Shown: piece by piece, positions 1-8,550 of the stretch | How the letters are laid out: every line of letters begins with the position of its first letter | How positions within the stretch are numbered: position 1 is the stretch's first letter | Origin: Chryseobacterium binzhouense | GTDB taxonomy: Bacteria > Bacteroidota > Bacteroidia > Flavobacteriales > Weeksellaceae | Length of the DNA stretch: 64,000 nt | Assembly (NCBI RefSeq): GCF_007474545.1 | Contig: NZ_VKOG01000001.1 | Location: forward strand, 806,001 to 870,000 | Direction: 5' to 3' | The notes under the pieces: generated by a model | Told to the model about the DNA's origin: nothing | The model's database searches: none | What the model saw: only the letters and a program-made list of their open reading frames with translations | Translations under genes and position numbers: made by a program

Positions 1-1
1 C

Positions 2-610
2 AAAAATATCAATCCGGTAAAACTGGAATTTCCGACTTCCATTGATACTTTGGGCGGAAAGAAATTTAAAACCCATGTACTGTTTGAATCGAGTGAAAGA
101 ACTTTGCTGAAGCAGGTTCCGAACTATGTGGAGCTGAAAGAAATTGCAAGTGTAGACAGTCTTGGACAAATGGAAAAACCGAGTACGCCAAAAATTTTCG
201 CTGTTGCTCTAGAAGGAAAATTCAGTTCTGCATATGCTTCAAGAATAGAAAGAAAATCATATCCTGGCTTTAAGGCTACAAGTCCTGAAAACAAAATGAT
301 TGTCATTGCAGACGGTGATGTGGGAAGAAATAAGGTCATTAAAGGTCAGCCTTTGCCTTTGGGAGTTGATATGCTGACTGATGAGCAGTTTGGTAATGAG
401 CAATTCCTCAGAAATGCGTTAGATTATCTTCTGGATGACAGCAATATTATGGATCTCAGAAACCGGAATATTGAAGAACGTCTTTTGGATCGTCACAGAA
501 TCAGTGAAGAGCGCTCAAAATGGCAATACCTGAATTTAGTTTTACCTTTAGCGATTATTGCATTATTAGGAGGATTGTTCTTCTGGTTAAGAAAGAAAAA
601 GTTCGGATAA
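2..610 (+). CDS. gldG: GldG, gliding-motility ABC transporter auxiliary protein (5' truncated)
   Basis: The reading frame is open from base 2, so the start lies outside the window; a TTG at 50 is internal. The visible 202 residues end in a hydrophobic segment (LVLPLAIIALLGGLFFWL) followed by a basic tail RKKKFG. This is the typical C-terminal membrane anchor of GldG. GldG works with the GldA ATPase and GldF permease in a membrane transporter needed for gliding in flavobacteria. The sequence preceding the anchor (MDLRNRNIEERLLDRHRI) also fits the end of that family. A hairpin terminator follows directly. Identification rests on family resemblance of the C-terminal third only. Confidence 0.85.
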   Translation, partial: KNINPVKLEFPTSIDTLGGKKFKTHVLFESSERTLLKQVPNYVELKEIASVDSLGQMEKPSTPKIFAVALEGKFSSAYASRIERKSYPGFKATSPENKMIVIADGDVGRNKVIKGQPLPLGVDMLTDEQFGNEQFLRNALDYLLDDSNIMDLRNRNIEERLLDRHRISEERSKWQYLNLVLPLAIIALLGGLFFWLRKKKFG

Positions 611-614
611 AAAG

Positions 615-645
615 AAAAGAGAAACTGTTGAGGTTTCTCTTTTTT
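615..645 (+). terminator. Rho-independent terminator after gldG
   Basis: An 11-bp stem (AAAAGAGAAAC paired with GTTTCTCTTTT) with a 7-base loop runs into a T-rich stretch five bases after the gldG stop codon. Confidence 0.8.
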
Positions 646-798
646 ATTTTAATTCAGATGTCTAGAAAATTTATAAAATATGCTTTGTTATTATTTAAAT
701 TATTTGTTAAAATTATTCCAAAGTCAGACTGATCGTTGAGAATACTTTCTTCAAATGCAGAAATTAAGAGTTCAGGGTATTGTCTAAAGGTGTAGTTT

Positions 799-1554
799 TT
801 AGTTTTGATTTAGCCTTTTAATTTCGAAATAGCAGTTTTCACAAATTAATTTTATCTGTGCAAATTTTTCTGATTCTGCGTTCCATTCTCCGTATTTCTG
901 TCTTATTTTTTCACATTCATTGCACCAAGCTTGTAAATCTTCATCATTATCTAATTCCATACCCGGATAAGTTTCAAAAGCTTCTTCAAATCCCAGAGCA
1001 GTTTTTATGTTTAAATGCTTACATACAAAAGCTGGTCTTTGAAATCCGTGATTGTCACAGTCTAAGGTTCGTTGTTTTAACAATTTAATTTCAGGATGAT
1101 TTTGAGGTTCAATTTTTTCTGTTAACAGCAAATAATAATTAAGATTTTCAGTTTGAAGATTATAAACACCAATTCCATTTAAGAGTTTAAAACTGATTGC
1201 AAGAAATTCCCAACCATCATATTCATCACTTTGAAATGTCTCTTCAGACAATTTTTTGTACTCATTTTCAAATCCAAAATTCTTGATTTTCAGCGTTTCA
1301 GTTTTACTTTTTTCATTGAGATGGTTATTAAACCAACTCCACATCCATGTTTTTGTGTTTAAGGAAAATGTTCCGATGGGAATATATTTAAAGTAAATTT
1401 CGTCTCCTGCATCATTATATAATCTCAGAATTTCCAGATCACTATCATAAAACCAGTTTGTAAAGGAATCAATTTTATATTGTTCTTTAAATTCTTGTTG
1501 AAAAGAAATCAGATTTTTTAATTCAAATTCTGCAAATTCTCGGTAATCCTTCAT
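799..1554 (-). CDS. Hypothetical protein, DUF6882-like
   Basis: A 251-residue soluble protein with no signal peptide. The stretch IGTFSLNTKTWMWSW near residue 80 resembles DUF6882-type proteins, whose function is unknown. The C-terminal half has pairs of cysteines (C..H near FVCKHL, WCNEC, and ICENC) that could form a zinc-binding ribbon. It is the first of six minus-strand genes between gldG and the YceI gene, each separated by AT-rich spacers, which suggests accessory DNA. The family link is from memory of the motif and is only moderately sure. Confidence 0.6.
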   Translation of the reverse strand: MKDYREFAEFELKNLISFQQEFKEQYKIDSFTNWFYDSDLEILRLYNDAGDEIYFKYIPIGTFSLNTKTWMWSWFNNHLNEKSKTETLKIKNFGFENEYKKLSEETFQSDEYDGWEFLAISFKLLNGIGVYNLQTENLNYYLLLTEKIEPQNHPEIKLLKQRTLDCDNHGFQRPAFVCKHLNIKTALGFEEAFETYPGMELDNDEDLQAWCNECEKIRQKYGEWNAESEKFAQIKLICENCYFEIKRLNQN

Positions 1555-1775
1555 TTAGTTATTATTGTTTTTTGTCACATTTAATGACTTAAGCATATTT
1601 TCATGCTATCCAAATTTTATTGGATATTTTATGAAATTTCGTAATCATAATAGCAGCTATTTGTAGATGAAATTTAGTTGTATATTGCTTGGTATCGTTA
1701 TAACCACGAGCATTCAATTATCATTAATCGCCATTTTAGCAAAGCATTTTTGTGCTTTAAGCTTAATTTGTTTTT

Positions 1776-2279
1776 TTAATATTTTCTAAAAAATTTAATA
1801 GGATCTTCCAAAAAACGGTATGCATTTGAGTTCTTTATACTATTTTTGATTTCTTCAAAGTCTGGTTTCATAAGTTTTCCTTTTCTGTCAAAGAATAACC
1901 ATTCATTTTCTATAGCTAACTCTATCATATTTTTCAAAAAAAATAGTTTTTTTTCTCTTAAATCAGCTCGGAAAGAAAACTCTCTAATTGTTAAAGATTT
2001 TTCATCCAAATTCATATAGGCATCATTGTCAACATCCTCTGAGTAGGTTTTCCAATTATAGCTTGTATTGTCGTTTCCCCACTTTGCTCTTTTAACAATT
2101 AAATCAATTTTCGTAATAAAATCGTCCGCTTTCATTTCGACTTCTTCCCAGTAGATTTCAGCATCAGATTCAAAATATTTTGTTTCCATACTAACACCAA
2201 TTTGATCTGGAATAGAGCCATGCTTTTTTTTAATTCCTTGTTTTGGAACTACTCCTAAATAATATTGATATACTGCCAT
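1776..2279 (-). CDS. Hypothetical protein, 167 aa
   Basis: I do not recognise this protein. It is acidic and soluble, starts MAVYQYYLG, has no signal peptide or membrane segment, and is rich in aromatic and charged residues. Its size, composition and setting among other small hypothetical genes are like those of immunity or accessory proteins, but no motif supports a particular function. The ATG at 2279 is the only sensible start. The reading frame has normal codon use for the region, so it is probably a real gene. Confidence 0.6.
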   Translation of the reverse strand: MAVYQYYLGVVPKQGIKKKHGSIPDQIGVSMETKYFESDAEIYWEEVEMKADDFITKIDLIVKRAKWGNDNTSYNWKTYSEDVDNDAYMNLDEKSLTIREFSFRADLREKKLFFLKNMIELAIENEWLFFDRKGKLMKPDFEEIKNSIKNSNAYRFLEDPIKFFRKY

Positions 2280-2341
2280 TTTTTAGGTTTAAGCTGATGC
2301 ATTATGTTTATCGTAAAGCAAATATTAGCAAAAGTGATTTA

Positions 2342-2722
2342 TTAAGGTTTTTCTTTGCAAATTAAAGTATCAAAATCTACATATAATTGTGTTGACCCCG
2401 TATTACCCATTGGTATCCATTTGTAATTTGTAAGAACAAATGTATTTCCTTTATCAAGTTCAACCCATTCGTCAATACCTTTTGCAGCATTTTTCAAGTC
2501 ATTTTTTGCAAATAATCCTACCGGAGCGGCGTAACTTCTTCCTTTGGTTATGTATTTGCATTTTTCAGATGAAATTAAGTCTGGGATTTCACTTTGCAAA
2601 ACAAAATTTGATTTTGTGAGTGTCGGTAGAACTTTATTCATTTTGGAAGGCGTGTAAGAACCTTGACATTTAAAAAATGAGGTTGGAAAAGCTAAAAATA
2701 AAATTAAAAAAATAAATTTCAT
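2342..2722 (-). CDS. Small secreted hypothetical protein
   Basis: A 126-residue protein with an N-terminal signal peptide (MKFIFLILFLAFPTSFFKCQ), predicted to cross the inner membrane. The Cys near the end of the signal lacks a good lipobox, so signal peptidase I cleavage is more likely than lipidation. The mature part has few motifs; segments such as WVELDKGNTFVLTNYKW suggest a small beta-rich fold. I do not recognise a family. Confidence 0.6.
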   Translation of the reverse strand: MKFIFLILFLAFPTSFFKCQGSYTPSKMNKVLPTLTKSNFVLQSEIPDLISSEKCKYITKGRSYAAPVGLFAKNDLKNAAKGIDEWVELDKGNTFVLTNYKWIPMGNTGSTQLYVDFDTLICKEKP

Positions 2723-2934
2723 ATCTTCATATATTTAGTTAGATGTACGATTCTATATACTATATTTTTCAATTTTACAGTAATTTCTTTATGTAGCCAA
2801 ATTTTTTGTCTGCCAATAATATGATTTTTTCTATTTGCTGTTTCAGTATTTCACTCATTTTTGTGTTAACGTTGTAAATTTTGATGCTAATTGATGTTCT
2901 TGTTTTTATCTGATATTGCTTACTATAATTCTTA

Positions 2935-3426
2935 TCATTTTTTAGACTGATATAATGCTATTCTGTTTCCTTCTGTATCTTCAAATTCGGCAACAAGCCC
3001 AATTCCGTTATCTGTTTTGGGATATAAAATTTTTCCACCATTTGATGTAACCAATTTAAGTGTTTCATCAATATTTTTTGTATTGAAGTAAATCACAACT
3101 CCGTTTATTGTAGGTTTGTAAATTTCCCCTTTTGCTAATGCACCTGAAATGCCTGAATTTTCTTCCACCAAAGGAAATAATGCCATTTCATTATTGTCAA
3201 TATTTTCTCTCTTGAATTTGAAGCCAAATACATTCTTATAGAAGCCGATTGCTCGATCAATATCCGTCACCGGAATTTCAAAATATACAACAGGATTTGT
3301 TTTTTCTGTGATAGTTTTTTTGTCATCTTGCTGAATTGTTGTTTTTGGATTATCATTACAAGAAGTTAGCAGTTGAACTAAGACTCCAAAAGTTATGGTT
3401 GTCACTATATTTTTAGTTCTGTTCAT
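2935..3426 (-). CDS. VOC (glyoxalase/dioxygenase) superfamily lipoprotein
   Basis: I place the start at 3426, giving 163 residues, because this leaves a clean lipoprotein signal ending LLTSC (Cys23). An upstream ATG at 3480 would put a basic, non-signal extension in front. The mature part has the beta-alpha-beta pattern of the vicinal oxygen chelate fold: FEIPVTDIDRAIGFYKNVFG near the start and AEFEDTEGNRIALYQ at the end. This resembles glyoxalase/bleomycin-resistance-like proteins. The substrate is unknown. The 5' end overlaps the preceding gene by 14 bases, suggesting co-transcription. An exported lipid-anchored VOC protein is unusual, since most are cytoplasmic. Confidence 0.75.
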   Translation of the reverse strand: MNRTKNIVTTITFGVLVQLLTSCNDNPKTTIQQDDKKTITEKTNPVVYFEIPVTDIDRAIGFYKNVFGFKFKRENIDNNEMALFPLVEENSGISGALAKGEIYKPTINGVVIYFNTKNIDETLKLVTSNGGKILYPKTDNGIGLVAEFEDTEGNRIALYQSKK

Positions 3427-4060
3427 TCTTCTTATCCTGTTTTTTATAAAAATATGTTTCACCTTTTTCTTTGTCATCATAGGTAACCATTTCTTTATTC
3501 GAGGCTAAATAATTTAATAATGTAAAATCACCACTGCAAAAAATATTATGAATAAATAAAAAAATCACTGCTGTTAATTGAAATTCTACCGATAAAAACG
3601 GAAATGATATTAAAGTTCCAATTAATACTAAAGTAAAGGGTAGAATGGCTATAAATGTAAATTCAGATAAATTGGTAACAAACTTGTCTGCTATTGTGGC
3701 AAAATAGAATTTTTTAAAATTTAAAAAGAAAGAAACAGATTTAGCTCCAGTAATTTTATAAGCAAAGTAGTGTATTAACTCGTGTATAGGAATAAAGAGA
3801 ATAGAAATAATGATGCCCAGAAAAACATATATTAAAGAATTAACAATGGTTAATTCTTTAGTAATTAGATTTTTTGTAATTGTATATGAAATTATACATA
3901 AAGGACTTATCAATATAATCATATAAATATTGAAAAACCATTTTTTATTCAATTTTAGTTTTTCATTTAAGAATTTATGTAGTTCAGAGTGTTTTAGTTT
4001 GTCTTGTAAAATATAATTTTTATTACTTAATTCGGAGATTTCAATTTTCATAAATTTCAA
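3413..4060 (-). CDS. DUF3267-type membrane zincin-like protein
   Basis: A 215-residue integral membrane protein. It has hydrophobic segments near residues 44-62 and 72-92, then HELIH at residues 93-97, an HExxH zinc-protease signature, and two further membrane segments. This layout matches DUF3267 putative zincin peptidases. The start at 4060 (MKFMKIEISEL) is followed closely by an alternative Met at residue 4. The gene overlaps the downstream VOC lipoprotein gene. Proteolysis is inferred from the motif; no substrate can be named. Confidence 0.7.
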   Translation of the reverse strand: MKFMKIEISELSNKNYILQDKLKHSELHKFLNEKLKLNKKWFFNIYMIILISPLCIISYTITKNLITKELTIVNSLIYVFLGIIISILFIPIHELIHYFAYKITGAKSVSFFLNFKKFYFATIADKFVTNLSEFTFIAILPFTLVLIGTLISFPFLSVEFQLTAVIFLFIHNIFCSGDFTLLNYLASNKEMVTYDDKEKGETYFYKKQDKKNEQN

Positions 4061-4213
4061 ATTATTATTCAGTTCAATTTTTAATTAAACAAAATTCTTT
4101 TAAGGCTTTGATATGGCTTATTCTGGCAAAAAAGATCAATAGGATTGCTGCTGTTGAACTTTGTAGGGATTTCTATAACCCGTCATTTACAAACTGTTGG
4201 TATGCATAATACT

Positions 4214-4834
4214 TTAGTGTTTTAAGTCGATTACTAATTTTTCAATTTCTTTTAGAATGTCTGATTGAGATAAATTATTACCAATTCCCAACGAGTAGAT
4301 ATTGTCACAAATCTTAACAAGTCTTCCGAGTAAAGATTTCTCAGCAGGAGACCAGGTTTCACCAATTTTTAACTCACCGTTTTTGTCGGTTGTTGCAAAA
4401 TAGTATGTTATTCCGTCAAGCCCCATTGATTCATGTTCTGGCTTTTTTGTCTGTTCTTCTAATAATTGGAATAAAGCAACAATTTTAAGATACAAGTCAT
4501 TTGTTAATTCTGTCTTGTTTGAAATTAGTTTAACCTTATTTTTATTTTTTGAATACCAATAACTTTCAGACAGTTTATTACTTACTACATAATTTTTACC
4601 ATCTAATGTTTCTACCGAATAGGAGTATTCATTGGAGAAAGATGGCATTGATGTATATCTCGCAATAGGTTTTTCAGAATATCCTTTATATAATCGTAGA
4701 AAAATGTTATCATAATATTCCTTTAAAACACCTTCGTATTGTTTAAAGTCCTTTGCAGGCTCCAAATGTTGTTTTTGTCCAAAAAATAAAGATGTAGTCA
4801 TAATAAAAGCTGATATTAAAATTGTCTGTTTCAT
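4214..4834 (-). CDS. Secreted hypothetical protein, 206 aa
   Basis: The protein begins with a signal peptide (MKQTILISAFIMTTSLFFG, cleavage before QKQ), so it is exported to the periplasm or beyond. The mature part is mixed charged and aromatic, with no cysteine pairs or known catalytic motif. I do not recognise a family. It is the most upstream of the six minus-strand accessory genes. Confidence 0.6.
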   Translation of the reverse strand: MKQTILISAFIMTTSLFFGQKQHLEPAKDFKQYEGVLKEYYDNIFLRLYKGYSEKPIARYTSMPSFSNEYSYSVETLDGKNYVVSNKLSESYWYSKNKNKVKLISNKTELTNDLYLKIVALFQLLEEQTKKPEHESMGLDGITYYFATTDKNGELKIGETWSPAEKSLLGRLVKICDNIYSLGIGNNLSQSDILKEIEKLVIDLKH

Positions 4835-5060
4835 TGTCGTTTTACTATTATATACACCTTTAATTCACGCATTGTCTTCCAGTTTATGGATGTTAGCAAG
4901 TTTTTATTCATCAATCAAATATAAATAAATTAGCTGCTCACAAATAAAATTATTTACGTTTTCTTATCCTATGTTAATGATTTCAATCATAATTTTTACG
5001 AGGTTTGCAAAGTCAAATATTAACAAGAAAAAGATTCAACAATAATTAAAACTTAAAGAA

Positions 5061-5738
5061 ATGAAAAAATTTGGTGTAATTGCTTTGGCTGGATTAGGAT
5101 TGCTTTTAGCATCTTGCGGTGATAAAAAAGCTGATAATGCTGCAACTTCTCAGGAGCAAACCGTAGCTGAAAAAAACGGTGATGTTTTCGCAGTAGATAC
5201 AGCGGCTTCAAAAGTAAACTGGAAAGCTTTCCACAAAGGAGGTTTTGCTCCACGTTGGGGAACTCTTAATGTAAGTACAGGTGAGCTTACCGTAGCTGAA
5301 AACAATCTTGCTTCAGGGGAATTTGTGATTGATATGAAATCTCTGAAAGTAGATCCTGCTTCGGTAACGGAAAAAGATAAAAAATATACGGATCTTGAAG
5401 GGCACCTTAAAAATGCAGATTTCTTTGATGTAGAAAAATTCCCTACCGCAGATTTTAAAATTACTAAAGTGGAAGAACTGGCTGCAGGTGCAACCAACGC
5501 TATTGAAGGAGCTAATAAAACCATCAGCGGAAATCTTACACTTTTGGGTAAAACTATGAATGTAACTTTCCCTGCTAAAGTAGAAGTAATGGAAAACTCT
5601 GCCGCTATCAAGGCGATGTTTACTGTAAACCGTGCAGATTGGGGAATCAAATTCGGAACGGATGAAACAGATCCTGCAGAATGGATGATCAGCAAAGATA
5701 TTGAGATCAATATTGATGTAAAAGCTGATAAAAAATAA
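5061..5738 (+). CDS. YceI family lipoprotein
   Basis: A 225-residue lipoprotein: the signal ends LLASC with Cys19 as the lipid site. The rest is the YceI lipocalin-like domain, seen in VDTAASKVNWKAFHKGG near the start, EGHLKNADFFDVEKFP in the middle and VNRADWGIKFG near the end. YceI proteins bind long isoprenoid or other amphipathic lipids in a beta-barrel; in this organism the role is unknown, possibly envelope stress. It is transcribed alone, opposite to both neighbours, with a hairpin terminator just behind. Confidence 0.9.
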   Translation: MKKFGVIALAGLGLLLASCGDKKADNAATSQEQTVAEKNGDVFAVDTAASKVNWKAFHKGGFAPRWGTLNVSTGELTVAENNLASGEFVIDMKSLKVDPASVTEKDKKYTDLEGHLKNADFFDVEKFPTADFKITKVEELAAGATNAIEGANKTISGNLTLLGKTMNVTFPAKVEVMENSAAIKAMFTVNRADWGIKFGTDETDPAEWMISKDIEINIDVKADKK

Positions 5739-5755
5739 ATTTTTTCTTCAAATAT

Positions 5756-5788
5756 AAAAAAGACATTCGTTTTTGCGGATGTCTTTTT
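5756..5788. terminator. Bidirectional terminator between yceI-like gene and TPR protein gene
   Basis: A stem built on AAAAAGACAT pairing with ATGTCTTTTT, extended by TCG/CGG, is flanked by A-run and T-run. It lies between convergent genes and can serve both. Confidence 0.8.
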
Positions 5789-5812
5789 CATTATTCAAAA
5801 AATGTAAAAATG

Positions 5813-6730
5813 TTATAAATTTTCAAGATCTGAAAGCAGATTTCTAGGATCGTACTCATAATCTTTCGGCAATTCCGTACCATACATGAGATGCTCAAAA
5901 TAGAGTGGTGGCAAACCTACTAATTTTCTTCTTTTATCAAGATTTTGAATATCTATATAATGATTAGATCCAACACTTCCCAACCCACCGATAGTATAAA
6001 TTGCGCCTTTGTTTGATTTATTTGGCAAATTTTCTGTTGCATTATCAAATTCTTCAAATTCTACAAAGAAATCTTTATTTACATTATCTTTTTCAATCTC
6101 TTTTTTGATGAAAGGTATAAAAAAATTCCAAACAAATTCATTGTCTTGTGAACGACCTCTATGATGCCAAAGTAACAGCCATGCCCGATCTTCCCAACCG
6201 TATTTTCCGGTAAGCTCAATCAATCTTGTAATGTTTGCAGAATCAATTTTTTTAGCTAATTCACCGAAAACTTTATTTTCCTGTCTTATTAACTGGTCTT
6301 TCGCAATAAGCCTCTGAATTTCCATATAAGCAGCCGGATTTTTAAGTTCTCTATAGTATTGGTTTTCTAAAGAATCGTAATCTGACAATACATCTTTCAT
6401 TTCTTTAAAATCTTTGAAAGGCTGAAGACTTTTAAAATCCCGGATAAAATCTAAAGGAGCCAGTTGTTTAGTGATACTTTTGGTAATAAGCTCTTTGGCA
6501 GTTTCGTTTTTCTTAAGTTTAAATGCAAGAGAAGCCGCTTTAAGATAATCGTAGCTATTGGTCTTAGGATTAAGATGTACTGCTTCAAGATAATAATCAA
6601 GGGCTTTTTGATCATTTTTTAGATGAATGTAATATTCGGCTAAATAAATTTTCTTTTGAGATTTGAATACATTTTGACAAAATATGCACTGAGAAATGAA
6701 TAGGTAAAAAATCAAAATTATTTTTTTCAT
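5813..6730 (-). CDS. Secreted tetratricopeptide-like protein
   Basis: A 305-residue exported protein with signal MKKIILIFYLFISQCIFC. Residues 25-90 contain one clear TPR-like hairpin (AEYYIHLKNDQKALDYYLEAVHLNP) and a weaker second one. The central and C-terminal part (TGKYGWEDRAWLLLWHHRG, then LPPLYFEHLMYGTELP) resembles flavobacterial proteins of the DUF6624 type, with a histidine pair in HHRG. The function is unknown; TPR units usually mediate protein contacts. Confidence 0.7.
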   Translation of the reverse strand: MKKIILIFYLFISQCIFCQNVFKSQKKIYLAEYYIHLKNDQKALDYYLEAVHLNPKTNSYDYLKAASLAFKLKKNETAKELITKSITKQLAPLDFIRDFKSLQPFKDFKEMKDVLSDYDSLENQYYRELKNPAAYMEIQRLIAKDQLIRQENKVFGELAKKIDSANITRLIELTGKYGWEDRAWLLLWHHRGRSQDNEFVWNFFIPFIKKEIEKDNVNKDFFVEFEEFDNATENLPNKSNKGAIYTIGGLGSVGSNHYIDIQNLDKRRKLVGLPPLYFEHLMYGTELPKDYEYDPRNLLSDLENL

Positions 6731-6953
6731 TGTGTTTTATTTTGGATTTTATAAATAGTTTCTTTTGAATCTTACACGAATGTTGCAAGCTTTACGGTAA
6801 ATATTTTGATACTTAAGAGTTTAGCTAAGCATCAGGGACGAATTTTATTTTTCTTCAAAAATAGCATTTTTACTTTCCGATAAATAAAAACGGGAAGTTT
6901 AAAAAAAATTAATTCAAATAAAATTTCTGCTATTATTTCGAGAATCATATTAT

Positions 6954-7382
6954 TTATACATCTTTTATAAAATCCTCATACTCATAGTAAAATCTTTCAA
7001 AGCCATCCATTTTTTCAATAAAAAATTCAAAAATTTCCTGCCATGTATTTTTATTAAAGACAGAGACATTGTGCTTTTCAACCCAGATTCTACTTATTAT
7101 TTTTCCGTTTTCGAGCGTGTAATATTCGTCTTTTGAGAATTCACCCACAAAATCTTTCAGAATATCTTCCAGAGACCAGATTTTTTCGTAATACGCATTC
7201 CGGAAAATTTCATCCTTCATTTCAATGTCTATAGAAACTTCGGCTTTCTTTTTATCTGCGTAAAATTTGAACGAAAAATCTTTTATTTTCGTATCATATA
7301 AAATCCATTTTCTCGGAAATGATTTTCCAAAGGCGATCCAGAATTCTTTTTTTAATTGTTGGGCTTCCTGTTTGCTAAACAT
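6954..7382 (-). CDS. DUF4268 domain protein
   Basis: A 142-residue cytoplasmic protein. It begins MFSKQEAQQLKKEFW and carries the DUF4268 pattern: KKEFWIAFGKSFP, then KVSIDIEMKD-like and FFIEKMDGFE segments. In other bacteria this domain occurs alone or next to nuclease-like proteins. It has a fold reminiscent of PD-(D/E)xK enzymes, but its activity is not established. It is a single gene divergent from the Rrf2 regulator. The first Met is well placed. Confidence 0.8.
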   Translation of the reverse strand: MFSKQEAQQLKKEFWIAFGKSFPRKWILYDTKIKDFSFKFYADKKKAEVSIDIEMKDEIFRNAYYEKIWSLEDILKDFVGEFSKDEYYTLENGKIISRIWVEKHNVSVFNKNTWQEIFEFFIEKMDGFERFYYEYEDFIKDV

Positions 7383-7470
7383 GATACAAAGATAAGTTTT
7401 TTGATTTATAGCATTGGATATAAAACATCACCCATCATCATTATCTATCCTTTATATCCCAACTTTTTAT

Positions 7471-7478
7471 TATTTTTG
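7471..7478 (+). promoter_or_regulatory. -7 box of the rrf2-type gene
   Basis: TATTTTTG matches the Bacteroidota -7 consensus TAnnTTTG and ends only five bases before the ATG at 7484. If used, the mRNA would be leaderless or nearly so. No clear -33 TTG is present at the usual distance. Confidence 0.45.
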
Positions 7479-7483
7479 CTGTA

Positions 7484-7891
7484 ATGCTTTCAAAAAAATC
7501 ACAATACGCATTCAAAGCCCTTTCATATCTTGTAGAAAAGAGAAATGAAGGTCCCATTCTTATTTCTGAAATAGCTGATGCCAAAAAAATTCCGCTTAAG
7601 TTTTTAGAAAACATCCTTCTTCAGCTGAAAAAAGCAGATATCCTGGAAAGCAAAAAAGGAAAAGGCGGCGGTTATTTCTTCAGGGAAGATCCTGAGAAAG
7701 TGAATCTCGCAAGAATCATCAGACTGGTGAACGGACCTATAGCGTTACTGCCCTGTGTAAGTCTTAATTTTTACGAAAAGTGTGAAAATTGTACCGAAGA
7801 TCACTGCGGTCTTCATGATGTTTTAATTGAAGTAAGAGATGCTTCGCTAAAAATTTTAGAAGAAAAGACACTTCTGGATTTGGTTGATTAG
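7484..7891 (+). CDS. Rrf2 family transcriptional regulator
   Basis: A 135-residue winged-helix regulator. The N-terminus (MLSKKSQYAFKALSYLVEK) and the wing (KADILESKKGKGGGYFF) are classic Rrf2. The C-terminal part holds four cysteines in the pattern C-x8-C-x2-C-x4-C (residues about 87-104), suggesting that it binds an iron-sulphur cluster like IscR or NsrR. Such proteins sense iron-sulphur status, NO or redox state. Its target cannot be seen here. It converges on the sigma factor gene, and their stop codons overlap by four bases. Confidence 0.9.
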   Translation: MLSKKSQYAFKALSYLVEKRNEGPILISEIADAKKIPLKFLENILLQLKKADILESKKGKGGGYFFREDPEKVNLARIIRLVNGPIALLPCVSLNFYEKCENCTEDHCGLHDVLIEVRDASLKILEEKTLLDLVD

Positions 7892-8451
7892 CTGTGATCT
7901 CCCAATCCGTTATTTTTCAGAAGTTCTGCAAGTACTTTTTTGGCGCGCATCACACGGACTTTTGTATTAGCAACCGAAATGCCGAGTTCTTCAGCAATTT
8001 CTTTAATGCTTTTTTCCTCGAAAAATCTCAGCCGGATGATGTCCTGATAATTGGCGTCCAGAGATTCTATGGTTTTGATGATTTTCTTTTGTTCTTCTTC
8101 TGAAATCATCAGTTCTTCAGGAGATTTTGCAAACTGATTTTTTACTTCTTCGAGATTTTCCGTAGGATCCTGATTTTCTCTTGATTTTTTTCTCCAGAAA
8201 TCAATAATCGTGTTTTGTGCAATGGTTAAGATCCATGTTTTAAACTGAAAATTAGGATCATACATATCCAGTTTTGATAAGACCTTAGAAAAAACATTCA
8301 CCGTAATTTCATCAGCGTCATTTTCGTCCTGCACTTTTTTCATTACAAAAGAAAAAACATCCACCCAAAATATATTAATGAGCTGTGTCTGTGCTTTCTG
8401 ATCCTTATCTATTGCTTTTTGGATGAGCGGAAATAGCTGTTCGTTTTTCAT
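7888..8451 (-). CDS. RNA polymerase ECF sigma factor
   Basis: A 187-residue sigma-70 family factor. Region 2 appears as DADEITVNVFSKVLSKLDMYDP and FKTWILTIAQNTIIDFWRKK; region 4 as LDANYQDIIRLRFFEEKSIKEIAEELGIS. Only these two regions are present, as in the extracytoplasmic function group. No anti-sigma gene lies beside it. It would direct RNA polymerase to an unknown set of promoters. Its own -7-like box lies directly in front of the ATG. Confidence 0.92.
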   Translation of the reverse strand: MKNEQLFPLIQKAIDKDQKAQTQLINIFWVDVFSFVMKKVQDENDADEITVNVFSKVLSKLDMYDPNFQFKTWILTIAQNTIIDFWRKKSRENQDPTENLEEVKNQFAKSPEELMISEEEQKKIIKTIESLDANYQDIIRLRFFEEKSIKEIAEELGISVANTKVRVMRAKKVLAELLKNNGLGDHS

Positions 8452-8458
8452 AAGTAAG

Positions 8459-8466
8459 CAAATATA
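8459..8466 (-). promoter_or_regulatory. -7 box of the ECF sigma factor gene
   Basis: On the minus strand the sequence reads TATATTTG, a match to TAnnTTTG, ending eight bases before the start codon at 8451. Use of this box would give an almost leaderless mRNA. Confidence 0.45.
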
Positions 8467-8502
8467 GCAATATTTATTCCTGTTGCTGTCTCTTCAAAAA
8501 AA

Positions 8503-8527
8503 GAAAAAAACGGACAAAAGCCCGTTT
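8503..8527 (-). terminator. Terminator after pheT
   Basis: This site lies downstream of pheT on the minus strand. An AAACGG/CCGTTT stem is followed on the minus strand by a run of T. Confidence 0.7.
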
Positions 8528-8550
8528 CTGTATCATCAAGATGTATTGTT

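Noticed and set aside
520-732. Open frame overlapping the end of gldG
   Set aside because: It is out of phase with gldG, runs through the terminator and has no recognisable features.
5053-5791. Minus-strand frames opposite the YceI gene
   Set aside because: The plus-strand frame has a lipoprotein signal and a known domain; the opposite frames are low-complexity shadows.
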